DNA from: RECH01 sp964431105
GTDB taxonomy: Bacteria > Cyanobacteriota > Cyanobacteriia > RECH01
Direction: 5' to 3'
Length of the DNA stretch: 7,016 bases
Assembly: GCA_964431105.1 (NCBI GenBank)
Contig: CAYSIR010000220.1
Coordinates: forward strand, 1 to 7,016
Positions within the stretch are counted from its first letter, which is position 1; the number at the start of each line of letters is the position of its first letter. Position numbers and translations under genes: made by a program. Below are positions 1 to 6,479 of the stretch, piece after piece. The notes under the pieces were generated by a model, which saw nothing but the letters and a program-made list of their open reading frames with translations, searched no databases and was not told where the DNA came from.

Positions 1-260
1 ACAATCACCTATGGCGAGTTAGCAGAAGCGTTGGGCGAGGCGAAGGCGGTGCGAGCTGTGGCTACACGGCTAATGCACATAATCCAGTGGCGATCGCCAT
101 TCCCTGTCATCGAGTGATTGGGAAAAACGGATCGCTCACTGGATATGCCGCAGGGCTAGAACGCAAGCGCTGGCTGTTAGTTCACGAAGCGGCTGCCCTA
201 GCTACCGTTTCAAACATCCTACCGCGCAAAGCCAAACTTCAGAATGAAGATAGCCGCTAG
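1..260 (+). pseudogene. methylated-DNA--protein-cysteine methyltransferase, C-terminal part, frameshifted
   Basis: This is the C-terminal DNA-binding and active-site domain of an Ogt/MGMT-type suicide repair protein, which moves the alkyl group from O6-alkylguanine onto its own cysteine. Bases 1-63 read TITYGELAEALGEAKAVRAVA in two stretches of the family pattern (TITYGELAEALG, then KAVRAVA). The match then jumps from frame 1 to frame 3 at about 64-69 and continues ANAHNPVAIAIPCHRVIG, then SLTGYAAGLERKRWLL. The active-site motif PCHRV is intact, but frame 1 meets TGA at 115-117 before reaching it. Two extra bases (or one missing) explain the shift. The frame-3 stop is TAG at 258-260, overlapping the end of the convergent permease gene by about 42 bp. 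The 5' end lies outside the window. Family identity is near certain. Whether the break is real or a sequencing error cannot be told from here. Confidence 0.85.
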
Positions 261-1637
261 AATCCACAGTGCGATCGGTACTTCGTGGGCTTTTCCCTGA
301 AATGCTTTCACAAACGGATACGTTACCAGACCAGCCGCCAAACCATCTGCGATCGAATAACTAAGCGGCATAATCAGCACCGTCAAAAACGAGGGAATTG
401 CTTCAGCCGGATCGCCCCAGCGCACCTGTGCCAGACTACCCGCCATCAATACACCGACAATCAGCAATGCCGGAGCCGTCGCAAATCCAGGAATTGCCGA
501 TAAGAGAGGAATGAAGAAAATCGCCAACAAAAATAACAACGCCGCTACGACCGCCGTAAAGCCGCTGCGCCCACCTTCTGACACCCCAGAGGCCGACTCA
601 ATGTAAGTCGTCACGGTTGAGGTTCCTAGCACTGCCCCGGCAGTCGTGCCGATCGCATCTGCCATAAACGCTTTATTGGCTTTGGGCAACTCGCCACTGT
701 CATCAATATATCCGGCTTTGATGCCTAGCCCGGTCAGCGTTCCTACCGTATCAAATAAATCCACGAATAAGAACGCTAACAATACCGTAAACAGTTGCAG
801 CGGGTTTACCTGAAGTAGGGAACCTAGCCCCGTGAACGCCTGCCCTACAAGATCTACCGGCATTTGGGGAATGCCAACAATGCCGCTTGGCCATGGAGCA
901 ACGCCCACAATCCAGCCCAGCAGAGCTGTTGCCAAAATTCCCCAGAGCAGCGCCCCAACAACACGACGTGCCACAAAGGCAGACGTGATTAAAATCCCAA
1001 TTAGCGCCATGATGGTAGGCCCCTGGGTCAGATCGCCTAATGTTGTTTTGGTAGGTTCATAGGCGACGATGATGCCAGCTCCGCCCACTGCTGGATCGCC
1101 CGATAGGGCAATATAGGCGATGAATAAGCCAATGCCCGCAGCGGTTGAATGCTTGATGCATTCTGGAATAACTCTGATGATAAATGCTCGAACATTAGCA
1201 AGGGTGAGGGCAATAAAGATCAGACCTTCAACAAAAACGGCCGCTAGGGCAACTCGCCAATCAATGCCAAGGTTAAGCACGACGGAAAAGGTAAAATAAG
1301 CATTCAGGCCCATGCCGGGTGCCAGTACGAAGGGGTAGTTGGCATACAGTCCCATAAATAAGCTGGCGATCGCAGCGGATAAGGCAGTAGCAATAACCAA
1401 TTCCCCAAACAGGTCGCCTGCTTCGGTCAGAAAAATGCCAGCAGAGAGAATATCTGGATTGACCACCAAGATGTAGGCCATCGTCACAAAGGTAGTGATG
1501 CCAGCCAAAATCTCAGTGCGGAGGTTGGTTTTTAGCTCAGAAAAGCCAAAAAATTTTGCTAGTCCGCTTTCACGGTGCGGTTCTGGAGAGGGGGGTGGAG
1601 AATCCAGTGAGCTGGATGAGTTGGGTTCGTTGGTCAT
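219..1637 (-). CDS. NCS2 family (AzgA-type) purine/nucleobase permease
   Basis: A 472-residue inner-membrane transporter of the AzgA/PbuG/GhxP branch of NCS2, which imports adenine, guanine or hypoxanthine with protons. Length is usual for this branch. After a Ser/Pro-rich hydrophilic N-terminus (about residues 5-24) come some 12-14 hydrophobic segments. Recognisable motifs are TEILAGITTFVTMAYIL near 41-57, APGMGLNAYF at 106-115, the TM8 motif FVDLFDTVGTL at 291-301, and TSTVTTYIESASGVSEGGRSG around 339-359. The acidic residues in the last two (Asp295 region and Glu347) are where NCS2 proteins bind substrate. The ATG at 1635-1637 is supported by GAGGT about 8 nt upstream (sequence gtgaggtagtgctATG). 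The gene stands alone, and its 3' end overlaps the broken methyltransferase gene on the other strand. I saw no purine riboswitch in the leader. Exact substrate is inferred only from family. Confidence 0.93.
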   Translation of the reverse strand: MTNEPNSSSSLDSPPPSPEPHRESGLAKFFGFSELKTNLRTEILAGITTFVTMAYILVVNPDILSAGIFLTEAGDLFGELVIATALSAAIASLFMGLYANYPFVLAPGMGLNAYFTFSVVLNLGIDWRVALAAVFVEGLIFIALTLANVRAFIIRVIPECIKHSTAAGIGLFIAYIALSGDPAVGGAGIIVAYEPTKTTLGDLTQGPTIMALIGILITSAFVARRVVGALLWGILATALLGWIVGVAPWPSGIVGIPQMPVDLVGQAFTGLGSLLQVNPLQLFTVLLAFLFVDLFDTVGTLTGLGIKAGYIDDSGELPKANKAFMADAIGTTAGAVLGTSTVTTYIESASGVSEGGRSGFTAVVAALLFLLAIFFIPLLSAIPGFATAPALLIVGVLMAGSLAQVRWGDPAEAIPSFLTVLIMPLSYSIADGLAAGLVTYPFVKAFQGKAHEVPIALWILAAIFILKFGFAR

Positions 1638-1919
1638 AGCACTACCTCACACAAATCAAGCAGGATAATGAGTACATTGACTGACGCATCGGCATCTAGC
1701 TGGATGGCTTTCGCACGTTGCCCGCGTTTGAGCCGATGGATGGGGACGTTTTGGATCGCGGGCGATCGCGTTCTGCCAACGGTTTTTACTGGTGTTTACT
1801 GACCGCCCCTGCAGGTAGCCTATGCTATTTCTACCCGTTTATTTTGACGCACTGGCTACAGACAGCAATATCTAACATTCAGTTCAGCTTAAAAATTCAG
1901 CTTTAGTCTTCCAGTAGTA

Positions 1920-1964
1920 AAGATGCTGGGTGGTGTAGGCGTCGCCTACACCACCCAGCATCTT
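1920..1964. repeat. 45-bp near-perfect palindrome (22-bp arms, 1-nt centre)
   Basis: Bases 1920-1941 are the exact reverse complement of 1943-1964, with a single T at 1942 between them. The inner part reads ggtgtaggcg-t-cgcctacacc. As RNA either strand would form a very stable hairpin. No T-run follows on either strand, so it is not a textbook intrinsic terminator, though long stems without a U-tract can end transcription in cyanobacteria. It sits about 450 bp beyond the end of the 75-residue orphan gene and about 280 bp upstream of the permease start. A second palindrome of identical geometry but different sequence lies at 5380-5424. Confidence 0.9.
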
Positions 1965-2062
1965 CATAGGAAACCAATATGAAACCGCTACCAATACTAA
2001 AATATCCTCACTGTTGTAAAGATGGGAGGAGAATTTCTAGCATCATTGTAGTAGGTTTAAAT

Positions 2063-2204
2063 GCAGCAACAGCACCCAGAACGGTCAAATTGAGCGAATT
2101 CCTACGATAGATTGAGTTTACTTAGAGTTGCCGGTAGCGATCGGACGAAGACTCTCGGTGATTCAATTTAGGAATGGTCAATAACCTGGTCGGATGCTGT
2201 TGCT
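2063..2204. repeat. nested imperfect fold-back structure (about 142 bp)
   Basis: Six pairs of complementary segments occur in properly nested order: AGCAACAGCA 2065-2074 with TGCTGTTGCT 2195-2204; CCAG 2076-2079 with CTGG 2186-2189; ATTGA 2089-2093 with TCAAT 2178-2182; ATTCCTA 2098-2104 with TAGGAAT 2169-2175; ATTGA 2111-2115 with TCAAT 2163-2167; AGAGT 2124-2128 with ACTCT 2151-2155. This would give a long interrupted hairpin as RNA or single-stranded DNA. It could be a small non-coding RNA, a fold-back MITE-like element or a decayed insertion. No target-site duplication was seen. Confidence 0.4.
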
Positions 2205-2215
2205 CGTATGTCAAA

Positions 2216-2253
2216 CGAATCTAAGGAATCTGACGAATCAAAATAGGAATTGA
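2216..2253 (+). repeat. imperfect tandem repeat, two units of 18-20 bp
   Basis: Unit one (2216-2233) reads CGAATCTAAGGAATCTGA and unit two (2234-2253) reads CGAATCAAAATAGGAATTGA. They are directly adjacent and share the CGAATC start and the AGGAAT-TGA end, with a 2-base length difference and a few changes. Only two units are visible. No function is evident. Confidence 0.35.
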
Positions 2254-2414
2254 TTTGAACCTCCTTATGTTTCAGAGATTGAAGCGTTTCAATTCAGAAG
2301 GAATTAACTTCCTTATTTATTAGAATAGCGCCATTTCCTAAATGATTCTCCATGGCTCAACCAAAGTTTACGATCGCCATTAAACCTGCCATAAGCCACA
2401 CTCCCAAGAACAAG

Positions 2415-2642
2415 CTAGAGCGCTTCAAAACTAGCGCTAAAGCCGTCTAGTTCGAGGCAGGCTTCTACAAATTCTTCGGCATCATTCACCATTTCAAACT
2501 GATAATCCATAATGCGTCGTTCGTCCTCTTTCATTTTTTTGGATGCAATGGGGGTACCGGGATAGTCCTCTGCGATCGCCTTAAACGCTTTGGCATGAGT
2601 TCGCCAACTCTCCGCCGAGCATTGCACAATGACGCGCCACAT
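2415..2642 (-). CDS. small acidic hypothetical protein
   Basis: A 75-residue protein that I do not recognise as a named family. It begins MWRVIVQCSAESWRTHAKAF, has a charged middle (KKMKEDERR near residues 40-48) and an acidic C-terminus rich in Glu and Asp (NDAEEFVEACLELDG). There is no signal peptide or membrane segment, so it is probably a cytosolic alpha-helical protein. Two things support it as a real gene: the ATG at 2640-2642 has GAGGT about 7 nt upstream (tgaggtctggctATG), and the codon use is ordinary, with a HIP1 site inside the frame. It stands alone between non-coding stretches. Shortly upstream, AAGCAA (2676-2681) and TTGCTT (2692-2697) form a small inverted repeat that could be an operator. 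Function unknown. Confidence 0.7.
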   Translation of the reverse strand: MWRVIVQCSAESWRTHAKAFKAIAEDYPGTPIASKKMKEDERRIMDYQFEMVNDAEEFVEACLELDGFSASFEAL

Positions 2643-2775
2643 AGCCAGACCTCAATACATAACATTGAATAACAAAAGCAACTTGGCTGCTTTGCTTCAA
2701 TTGTGACACGAGGCGGTTTCATGACTGACCAAAGGTTTTACATTGGGTGCAACCGCGCCCTGGGTCTTAGCCACA

Positions 2776-2800
2776 CACGGGGCTGGAAACCGGCTCCGTG
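2776..2800 (-). terminator. possible terminator hairpin after the TgpA-like gene
   Basis: An 11-bp stem with an AAA centre: CACGGGGCTGG (2776-2786) against CCGGCTCCGTG (2790-2800), with two wobble or mismatched positions. It begins about 50 nt past the stop of the TgpA-like gene in the direction of transcription. No T-run follows, so the terminator call is tentative. Confidence 0.35.
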
Positions 2801-2850
2801 CCCTGGTTAAGGTCTAGCAAGCGTTGTTGACGAGGCGGCGCGTGGTTTTA

Positions 2851-5181
2851 TTAAGACTGGCGGCGAGGCTTTGAGCGGATGGTGTGGAGCCATTGCTCAA
2901 CCTGTGAGATATTGGGCGATCGCCCTCCATAGCGCCACTGCACGTAGGCATCCGAAAGGGCACGAATCGCATCGGCGCGGTGCGGCGGGTGATGGGGGCG
3001 CAATCGAACGGCATATTCCAAAGGCGTTTGGGCCGGCGATTTTGGGAAGCCCTGTTCTGACAGCCGCCGCAGCATTTGCTGATACATGGCTTCCATCGGC
3101 GCTAAACCCATCATCCAGCGACGGTAGCGCCAAGAATGCATTCCCCGCCAGCCCAGCCAAACCACGAAGCCTATCCCGGTCAAAATAATTAGCGCTAGCA
3201 ATGCGCCGCCCAGGCCGCGAGACAGCAAGCTCGCGAAGAAGCTAATAATGCCACCAATAAGGTCGGTTACCGCCGTCACTATGCCATTCAAGAAGCCCGC
3301 AATAGGCGACGGCAGCCACCCAGCTACCCACTGCCAAATCTGCTGCAAGACGCTGAAGGTTTCGGCTTCTTCAAACGAAGGCGGCACTAATTCATAGCCT
3401 GGAATTGGATTAAAGCCAAACCAGCCGTACTCGGTATAAATTTCAGTGATGGCGTGGGCATCCACATTGCGCACTACATAAAAGCCCGTGAATGGATTGA
3501 ACTCGCCTGCACTGAACCCTACGCTCAGCCGGGCTGGAATGCCAATTGATCGCAGCATCAGCGTTAGCACGGTCGAAAAGTGATCGGGATAGCCGCCGCT
3601 GTATTTGAACAAGAATGCCTCGGTTAAATCTTCGCCCTCTTCTAAAAAGGGCATATCGGGCTGGATGGTGTAATTTTGCTTGAGGTATTGGGTGAGATAA
3701 AGGGCCTGCTCGTAGTAGGACGTGATGGGGTTGGGGGCATCTGCCAGGATGGCTTCGGTGTATTGGCGTAGGTCGGTGGCGATCGCATCCGGTACGTCCA
3801 AATAAAAGTCGGTGATGCGGCTGGGATGATCGGTTGAGGCTTGCTGTAGTTTAGTGCGATCGCGGTACGGCACCTGAGAAACAATGGTGTAGGTTAGCCC
3901 CTCGCTCAAGCCAATGGGCGATCGCAGACCGCCTTCTAGGTCAACTGCAATTTCTTGGGTTGGGAAGTACACCTCACGAGGGGCGGACATGGCCGGAATC
4001 AAGTTCGGCAGATCCGACACAATGGTGTAAGACTGCACAACCTCCCGCGTAGACTGCTGTGGCGTAAAAAATACATTGGGCGGAATGACAAAGCGATAGG
4101 TCCAGCGCGGTCTCCCCAACACTTGCACATCGGGATCGTCATTGCGGGAAATTTCCCAACCCTGCCCGGTATAGTGATCGAATGAGAGAACCCGCCAAAA
4201 TCCTGGAGCTTGCGATCGCACACGCATAACGACTTTCGGCTCAAGTTCACCCCGCAAATTTTGATTCATGCGGGTGTTGAAGCCATAGTAGAAATCATTA
4301 TCAACTTCGCCGGGGCCATCAACGTTGCCGTCACCGCCGCCCGTTCCATCAGCCGCCACGCCTTGCCGCACATAGCCCGGATTGACAATTGTCTGTCCGT
4401 CAAACTGTCCCTCAAACTGGATAGGAGAACTGACGGGAAACGTGCGCAGTTGGTAGCCAGGAAAACGCGGTAAAGCCGCAAAAATAGCAAGCCCTAACCC
4501 CAGAACCAAAAGTAGCAGCGGGGCCCAACGGCGCGGAGATACCGTAAGCTGAAATGGCTTGGAGGGGCGGGCTGCCAGACCTAGGCGCGATCGATAGTCC
4601 AACACTAGCACCGGCAGCGATACCACCAAAAACAACAGCAGCAGCGGCGCAAAGGCTAGGGTTTGGCTGATGGTTCCTGCCACTCCCACCAAAATCAGAC
4701 CGATGACCATTGAATAGCCCAGGTCTTTACGGCGAGGCAGGTCAAAGCTGTGCAATACCTGAAGATGAATGAGGAGTTCAGCTAGGGCGAGGCGAGTGTC
4801 GGCTTGGCCTTGAACGATGCCGCCCAAAAATACGGCCAGGGCCAGTAACATGGCGATCGCAATCCCAAACTTAGTCGCAGTGTTGCGTTTGCGGCGCTGT
4901 CGCCAGCTCCAGGCGGCTCCGACTATGCTGGCAGGAATTGCCCATCCACTGATCCACAAGGGGTCAGCAACATCAGCAGCAGCAACATCTGTCGCCAAAA
5001 TTCCGATCGCAACCATGACCTGAACCAAAACCCGCAGCGGGATCGATTCTTCAGTTGCAGGTTGGGGGATTGCTTCCAAGCGCTGCCAAATGGGGCCAAG
5101 GGGCGATCGCCGTATCCATTGCTCGACGGCTGAGGCATGGGCGCGGGATGGCGGTGCAGCAGAATCAACAGAACGAGTCAT
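2851..5181 (-). CDS. TgpA-like membrane protein with degenerate transglutaminase domain (DUF3488/DUF4129)
   Basis: A 776-residue membrane protein with the full TgpA layout. A cytosolic N-terminus (1-48) leads into several hydrophobic segments between about 49 and 238 (DUF3488-like). An extracytoplasmic part follows, with a Gly/Asp-rich linker near 277-296 and a transglutaminase-fold domain at about 485-600. A last membrane helix lies near 657-677, and the C-terminal tail carries the DUF4129-type motif TPLEYAVRL (719-727). In active relatives the catalytic triad is Cys-His-Asp in GYCEHFA, DAHAW and FDP. Here these positions read GYPDHFS (Pro532), DAHAI (His576) and FNP (Asn591), so two of three catalytic residues are replaced. 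The fold is otherwise well kept (MLRSIGIPARLSVGF), arguing for a maintained non-enzymatic role. An in-frame TGA two codons upstream fixes the ATG at 5181 as the earliest start; no clear Shine-Dalgarno precedes it. Partners are unknown. Confidence 0.9.
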   Translation of the reverse strand: MTRSVDSAAPPSRAHASAVEQWIRRSPLGPIWQRLEAIPQPATEESIPLRVLVQVMVAIGILATDVAAADVADPLWISGWAIPASIVGAAWSWRQRRKRNTATKFGIAIAMLLALAVFLGGIVQGQADTRLALAELLIHLQVLHSFDLPRRKDLGYSMVIGLILVGVAGTISQTLAFAPLLLLFLVVSLPVLVLDYRSRLGLAARPSKPFQLTVSPRRWAPLLLLVLGLGLAIFAALPRFPGYQLRTFPVSSPIQFEGQFDGQTIVNPGYVRQGVAADGTGGGDGNVDGPGEVDNDFYYGFNTRMNQNLRGELEPKVVMRVRSQAPGFWRVLSFDHYTGQGWEISRNDDPDVQVLGRPRWTYRFVIPPNVFFTPQQSTREVVQSYTIVSDLPNLIPAMSAPREVYFPTQEIAVDLEGGLRSPIGLSEGLTYTIVSQVPYRDRTKLQQASTDHPSRITDFYLDVPDAIATDLRQYTEAILADAPNPITSYYEQALYLTQYLKQNYTIQPDMPFLEEGEDLTEAFLFKYSGGYPDHFSTVLTLMLRSIGIPARLSVGFSAGEFNPFTGFYVVRNVDAHAITEIYTEYGWFGFNPIPGYELVPPSFEEAETFSVLQQIWQWVAGWLPSPIAGFLNGIVTAVTDLIGGIISFFASLLSRGLGGALLALIILTGIGFVVWLGWRGMHSWRYRRWMMGLAPMEAMYQQMLRRLSEQGFPKSPAQTPLEYAVRLRPHHPPHRADAIRALSDAYVQWRYGGRSPNISQVEQWLHTIRSKPRRQS

Positions 5182-5379
5182 GAGTCACGTATGGCACTAT
5201 GTGGGTATTCGGATCGGACAGGGTCGGCTTGACCAACACACCCTGCTGCTCAGTGTAGCTATCTCTATCGCCAATCACCCACCCTATCGAGGGAATGGCA
5301 AATTACCTATCTGACTAGGCGACCCGTTTAATCACCGCCTGCCACTCTAAATCCAGATATGGCGCTAAGCAGAGAGCTT

Positions 5380-5424
5380 AGGGATTTTTGATGGAACGGC
5401 TGAGCCGTTCCATCAAAAATCCCT
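5380..5424. repeat. 45-bp near-perfect palindrome (22-bp arms, 1-nt centre)
   Basis: Bases 5380-5401 are the exact reverse complement of 5403-5424, with a single G at 5402 between them. The centre reads ggaacggct-g-agccgttcc and the outer part contains ATTTTTG / CAAAAAT. Skipping a 4-base bulge, GCTTA (5376-5380) can also pair with TAAGC (5429-5433), lengthening the stem. It lies about 140 bp past the petE stop, beyond that gene's more conventional terminator, and about 200 bp ahead of the TgpA-like start. It may act as a back-up terminator separating the two genes. Same geometry as the palindrome at 1920-1964, different sequence. Confidence 0.9.
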
Positions 5425-5450
5425 GCCCTAAGCAAAACGGCGACTGCCAT

Positions 5451-5510
5451 AAAAAGTCAATCGTGCTGACTCGCTCCAGACACCCACGGTATCACAACGA
5501 ATCAGCACGA
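5451..5510 (-). terminator. probable intrinsic terminator of petE
   Basis: Read on the minus strand, 5498-5510 and 5461-5473 form a 13-bp stem (core TCGTGCTGA / TCAGCACGA) with one G-U pair and a 24-nt loop. It is followed within 5 nt by TTGACTTTTT. It starts about 50 nt after the petE stop, the right place and orientation for ending that transcript. The loop is longer than usual. Confidence 0.55.
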
Positions 5511-5560
5511 CTGAACGGTCTATTCAAATGGGAGCGATCGCTTAACTAGCGGTTAGGCGA

Positions 5561-5944
5561 TTAGCCTTCGACCGTAATCTTGCCAACCATACCTGCACCC
5601 CGGTGAGGCGCACAATAGTAGCTAAACTGACCAGATTCATCAAAGGTAGCCGAATACTCTTCACCCGGCGCAAACATCAGTTGGCTGTGAGAATACTTGT
5701 CTGCAGCACCCTCAAAAATGATGTTGTGGGGAGGGAGCTTATTGTTGACCCATTTCACAGTGTCGCCTTCCTTAATGGTCAGGTTAGACGGGTCAAAAGC
5801 CAGCATACCGTTGTCTGCCCCCATCTTGACAGTGTAGGTTTCGGCCGCAGCAGGTGCCGCTGTCATCAAGAACGTGGTAGCAACTAAGGCAATAGTGCAG
5901 ACCAAAACGCTCAGGCTTCTAGACATCAAAGCAATAAATCTCAT
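5561..5944 (-). CDS. petE: plastocyanin precursor
   Basis: Plastocyanin is the small blue copper protein of the thylakoid lumen that carries electrons from cytochrome b6f (cytochrome f) to photosystem I. The 127-residue precursor has a Sec signal peptide: hydrophobic core SVLVCTIALVATTFLM (12-27) and an AAPAAA|E cleavage site after residue 34, giving a mature protein of about 93 residues. The four copper ligands are all present: His73 in PPHN, then Cys111, His114 and Met119 in YYCAPHRGAGM. The KWVNNKLPPHN and HRGAGMVGKITVEG stretches are classic. Mature forms are usually near 97-105 residues; the shortening is mainly between NIIF (74-77) and SHSQLM (85-90), where only seven residues remain. 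The first ATG gives a normal leader, although the ribosome site (CGAGA about 10 nt upstream) is weak. Likely monocistronic. In some cyanobacteria petE is copper-induced; nothing here proves that. Confidence 0.97.
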   Translation of the reverse strand: MRFIALMSRSLSVLVCTIALVATTFLMTAAPAAAETYTVKMGADNGMLAFDPSNLTIKEGDTVKWVNNKLPPHNIIFEGAADKYSHSQLMFAPGEEYSATFDESGQFSYYCAPHRGAGMVGKITVEG

Positions 5945-6128
5945 AGAAATCTCGTAATGGAAACTTAACTCTTAACTAAATTTTATAATGTCTTGTGGCT
6001 CTGGGGACGGGCTAACGAGAGGATTTTAAGATTTTTTGGCAGGTTGTGAAAAGTAGCTTCGGTATTGACAAACCGCCCACCTTAAAACTCAGCAGTTCCC
6101 CATCCAGGGGCCTTCTCTGCCGCCCGTA
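5945..6128. other. petE upstream region, partly decayed accessory DNA
   Basis: No gene is supported here. The left part (to about 6010) holds the petE leader and candidate promoter. The right part (about 6055-6128) follows the CD-NTase remnant and contains small inverted repeats, for example CCCC/GGGG flanking 'atcca' near 6098-6110 and CGGT/ACCG at 6060-6075. It could be the worn end of the former nucleotidyltransferase locus or of a mobile element. I cannot assign it. Confidence 0.4.
5964..5990 (-). promoter_or_regulatory. candidate petE promoter -10 and leader direct repeat
   Basis: On the minus strand, CATTATAAAAT (5980-5990) is a good -10-like element (TATAAA at 5982-5987), about 40 bp upstream of the petE ATG. 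No matching -35 hexamer is seen, so activation by a regulator or a weak -35 would be needed. Just downstream, AGTTAAG occurs twice in direct tandem (5971-5977 and 5964-5970), placing it at the likely start point or in the leader. It could be a regulator site. Confidence 0.35.
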
Positions 6129-6479
6129 CTATTGGCTACCTGGTGCCAACCAACATGATTGACTAGCATCTTGTCGGCTTAGATGGTCAAAAAAATCTCT
6201 TGTCATCTAATCATAGGAAAAACAAGACTTGTCACTATTCGTCCAATTCTGCATGAAACGATAGGCGAGAGTATCTATCAATAGACCACCGATGGGAACA
6301 TCCCAGGGATATTTCCATGCTCTTGCCATACGACACAACCTTTTTAGGTTATAGTCCCAGGATAAGTTTCCTATTCGTATAGCTTCAATTCCAGATCTAG
6401 GATTTGTCGTTTTCCATCGCCCACCGTCATTGGTATCAGGATATTCAAAACTCCCATCTGAATTTGGGAAACATCAGAC
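6129..6479 (-). pseudogene. remnant of a CBASS-type nucleotidyltransferase (SMODS/CD-NTase), C-terminal part
   Basis: Translating the minus strand from 6479 gives CFPNSDGSFEYPDTNDGGRW, then KTTNPRSGIEAI, NLKRLCRMARAWK, VPIGGLLIDTLAYRFMQNW, a TAG at 6207-6209, and in the same frame MTRDFFDHLSRQDASQ and WLAPGSQ, ending at TAG 6129-6131. This matches the C-terminal half of SMODS-type CD-NTases as I know them (DGS..YPDTN.GG.WKTTNPR, then GGLLIDTLAY, then D-W-M-x-RDFF and YWLAPGS). These enzymes make cyclic oligonucleotide alarms in CBASS anti-phage defence. The internal TAG replaces the expected Trp before M-x-RDFF (TGG to TAG). A TGA at 6474-6476 blocks the upstream end, and the whole N-terminal catalytic half (GS...DxD) is absent. 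So the gene is dead, but the frame is otherwise well kept, suggesting recent loss. Effector and other CBASS genes are not seen. Confidence 0.8.

Larger units (their letters stand above)
1638..2414. other. long non-coding stretch with structured repeats
   Basis: No convincing gene lies in these 777 bases. An open frame on the plus strand at 1718-1906 starts with TTG, has no ribosome binding site and no family resemblance, so I do not call it. What the stretch does hold is one HIP1 site (1762-1769), a 45-bp palindrome (1920-1964), a nested fold-back structure (2063-2204), a short imperfect tandem repeat (2216-2253) and two small hairpins at 2279-2292 and 2298-2314. The permease promoter should lie at 1640-1720 on the minus strand; a weak -10-like CATTAT is visible there but no matching -35. 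Confidence 0.6.
5182..5560. other. intergenic region between petE and the TgpA-like gene
   Basis: No gene is supported in these 379 bases. In the minus-strand direction they hold, in order, one HIP1 site (5534-5541), the probable petE terminator (5451-5510), a 45-bp palindrome (5380-5424), and about 200 bp that should contain the promoter of the TgpA-like gene. In that last part I see no good -35/-10 pair. Confidence 0.6.

Noticed and set aside
1638..1720. Possible purine riboswitch in the permease leader
   Set aside because: The leader is short, and the three-way-junction pattern with its conserved loop sequences is not visible.
1718..1906. 62-residue open frame on the plus strand ending 14 bp before a palindrome that could serve as its terminator
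   Set aside because: TTG start, no ribosome site and no family-like pattern in the product; the frame is short enough to be chance.
2264..2325. CRISPR-repeat-like phrase GTTTCAATTC with nearby hairpins (2279-2292, 2298-2314)
   Set aside because: Only one copy is present, with no repeat-spacer periodicity and no cas gene, so an array is not supported.
2897..3188. Overlapping open frames on both strands within the 3' part of the TgpA-like gene
   Set aside because: They overlap a gene with clear DUF4129 coding signal and show no independent family match.
6055..6128. GC-richer segment with small inverted repeats that resembles the end of an IS605-type element or its guide RNA
   Set aside because: I could not identify a transposase, defined ends or a target-site duplication; the resemblance is only an impression. 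A search against IS ends would settle it.
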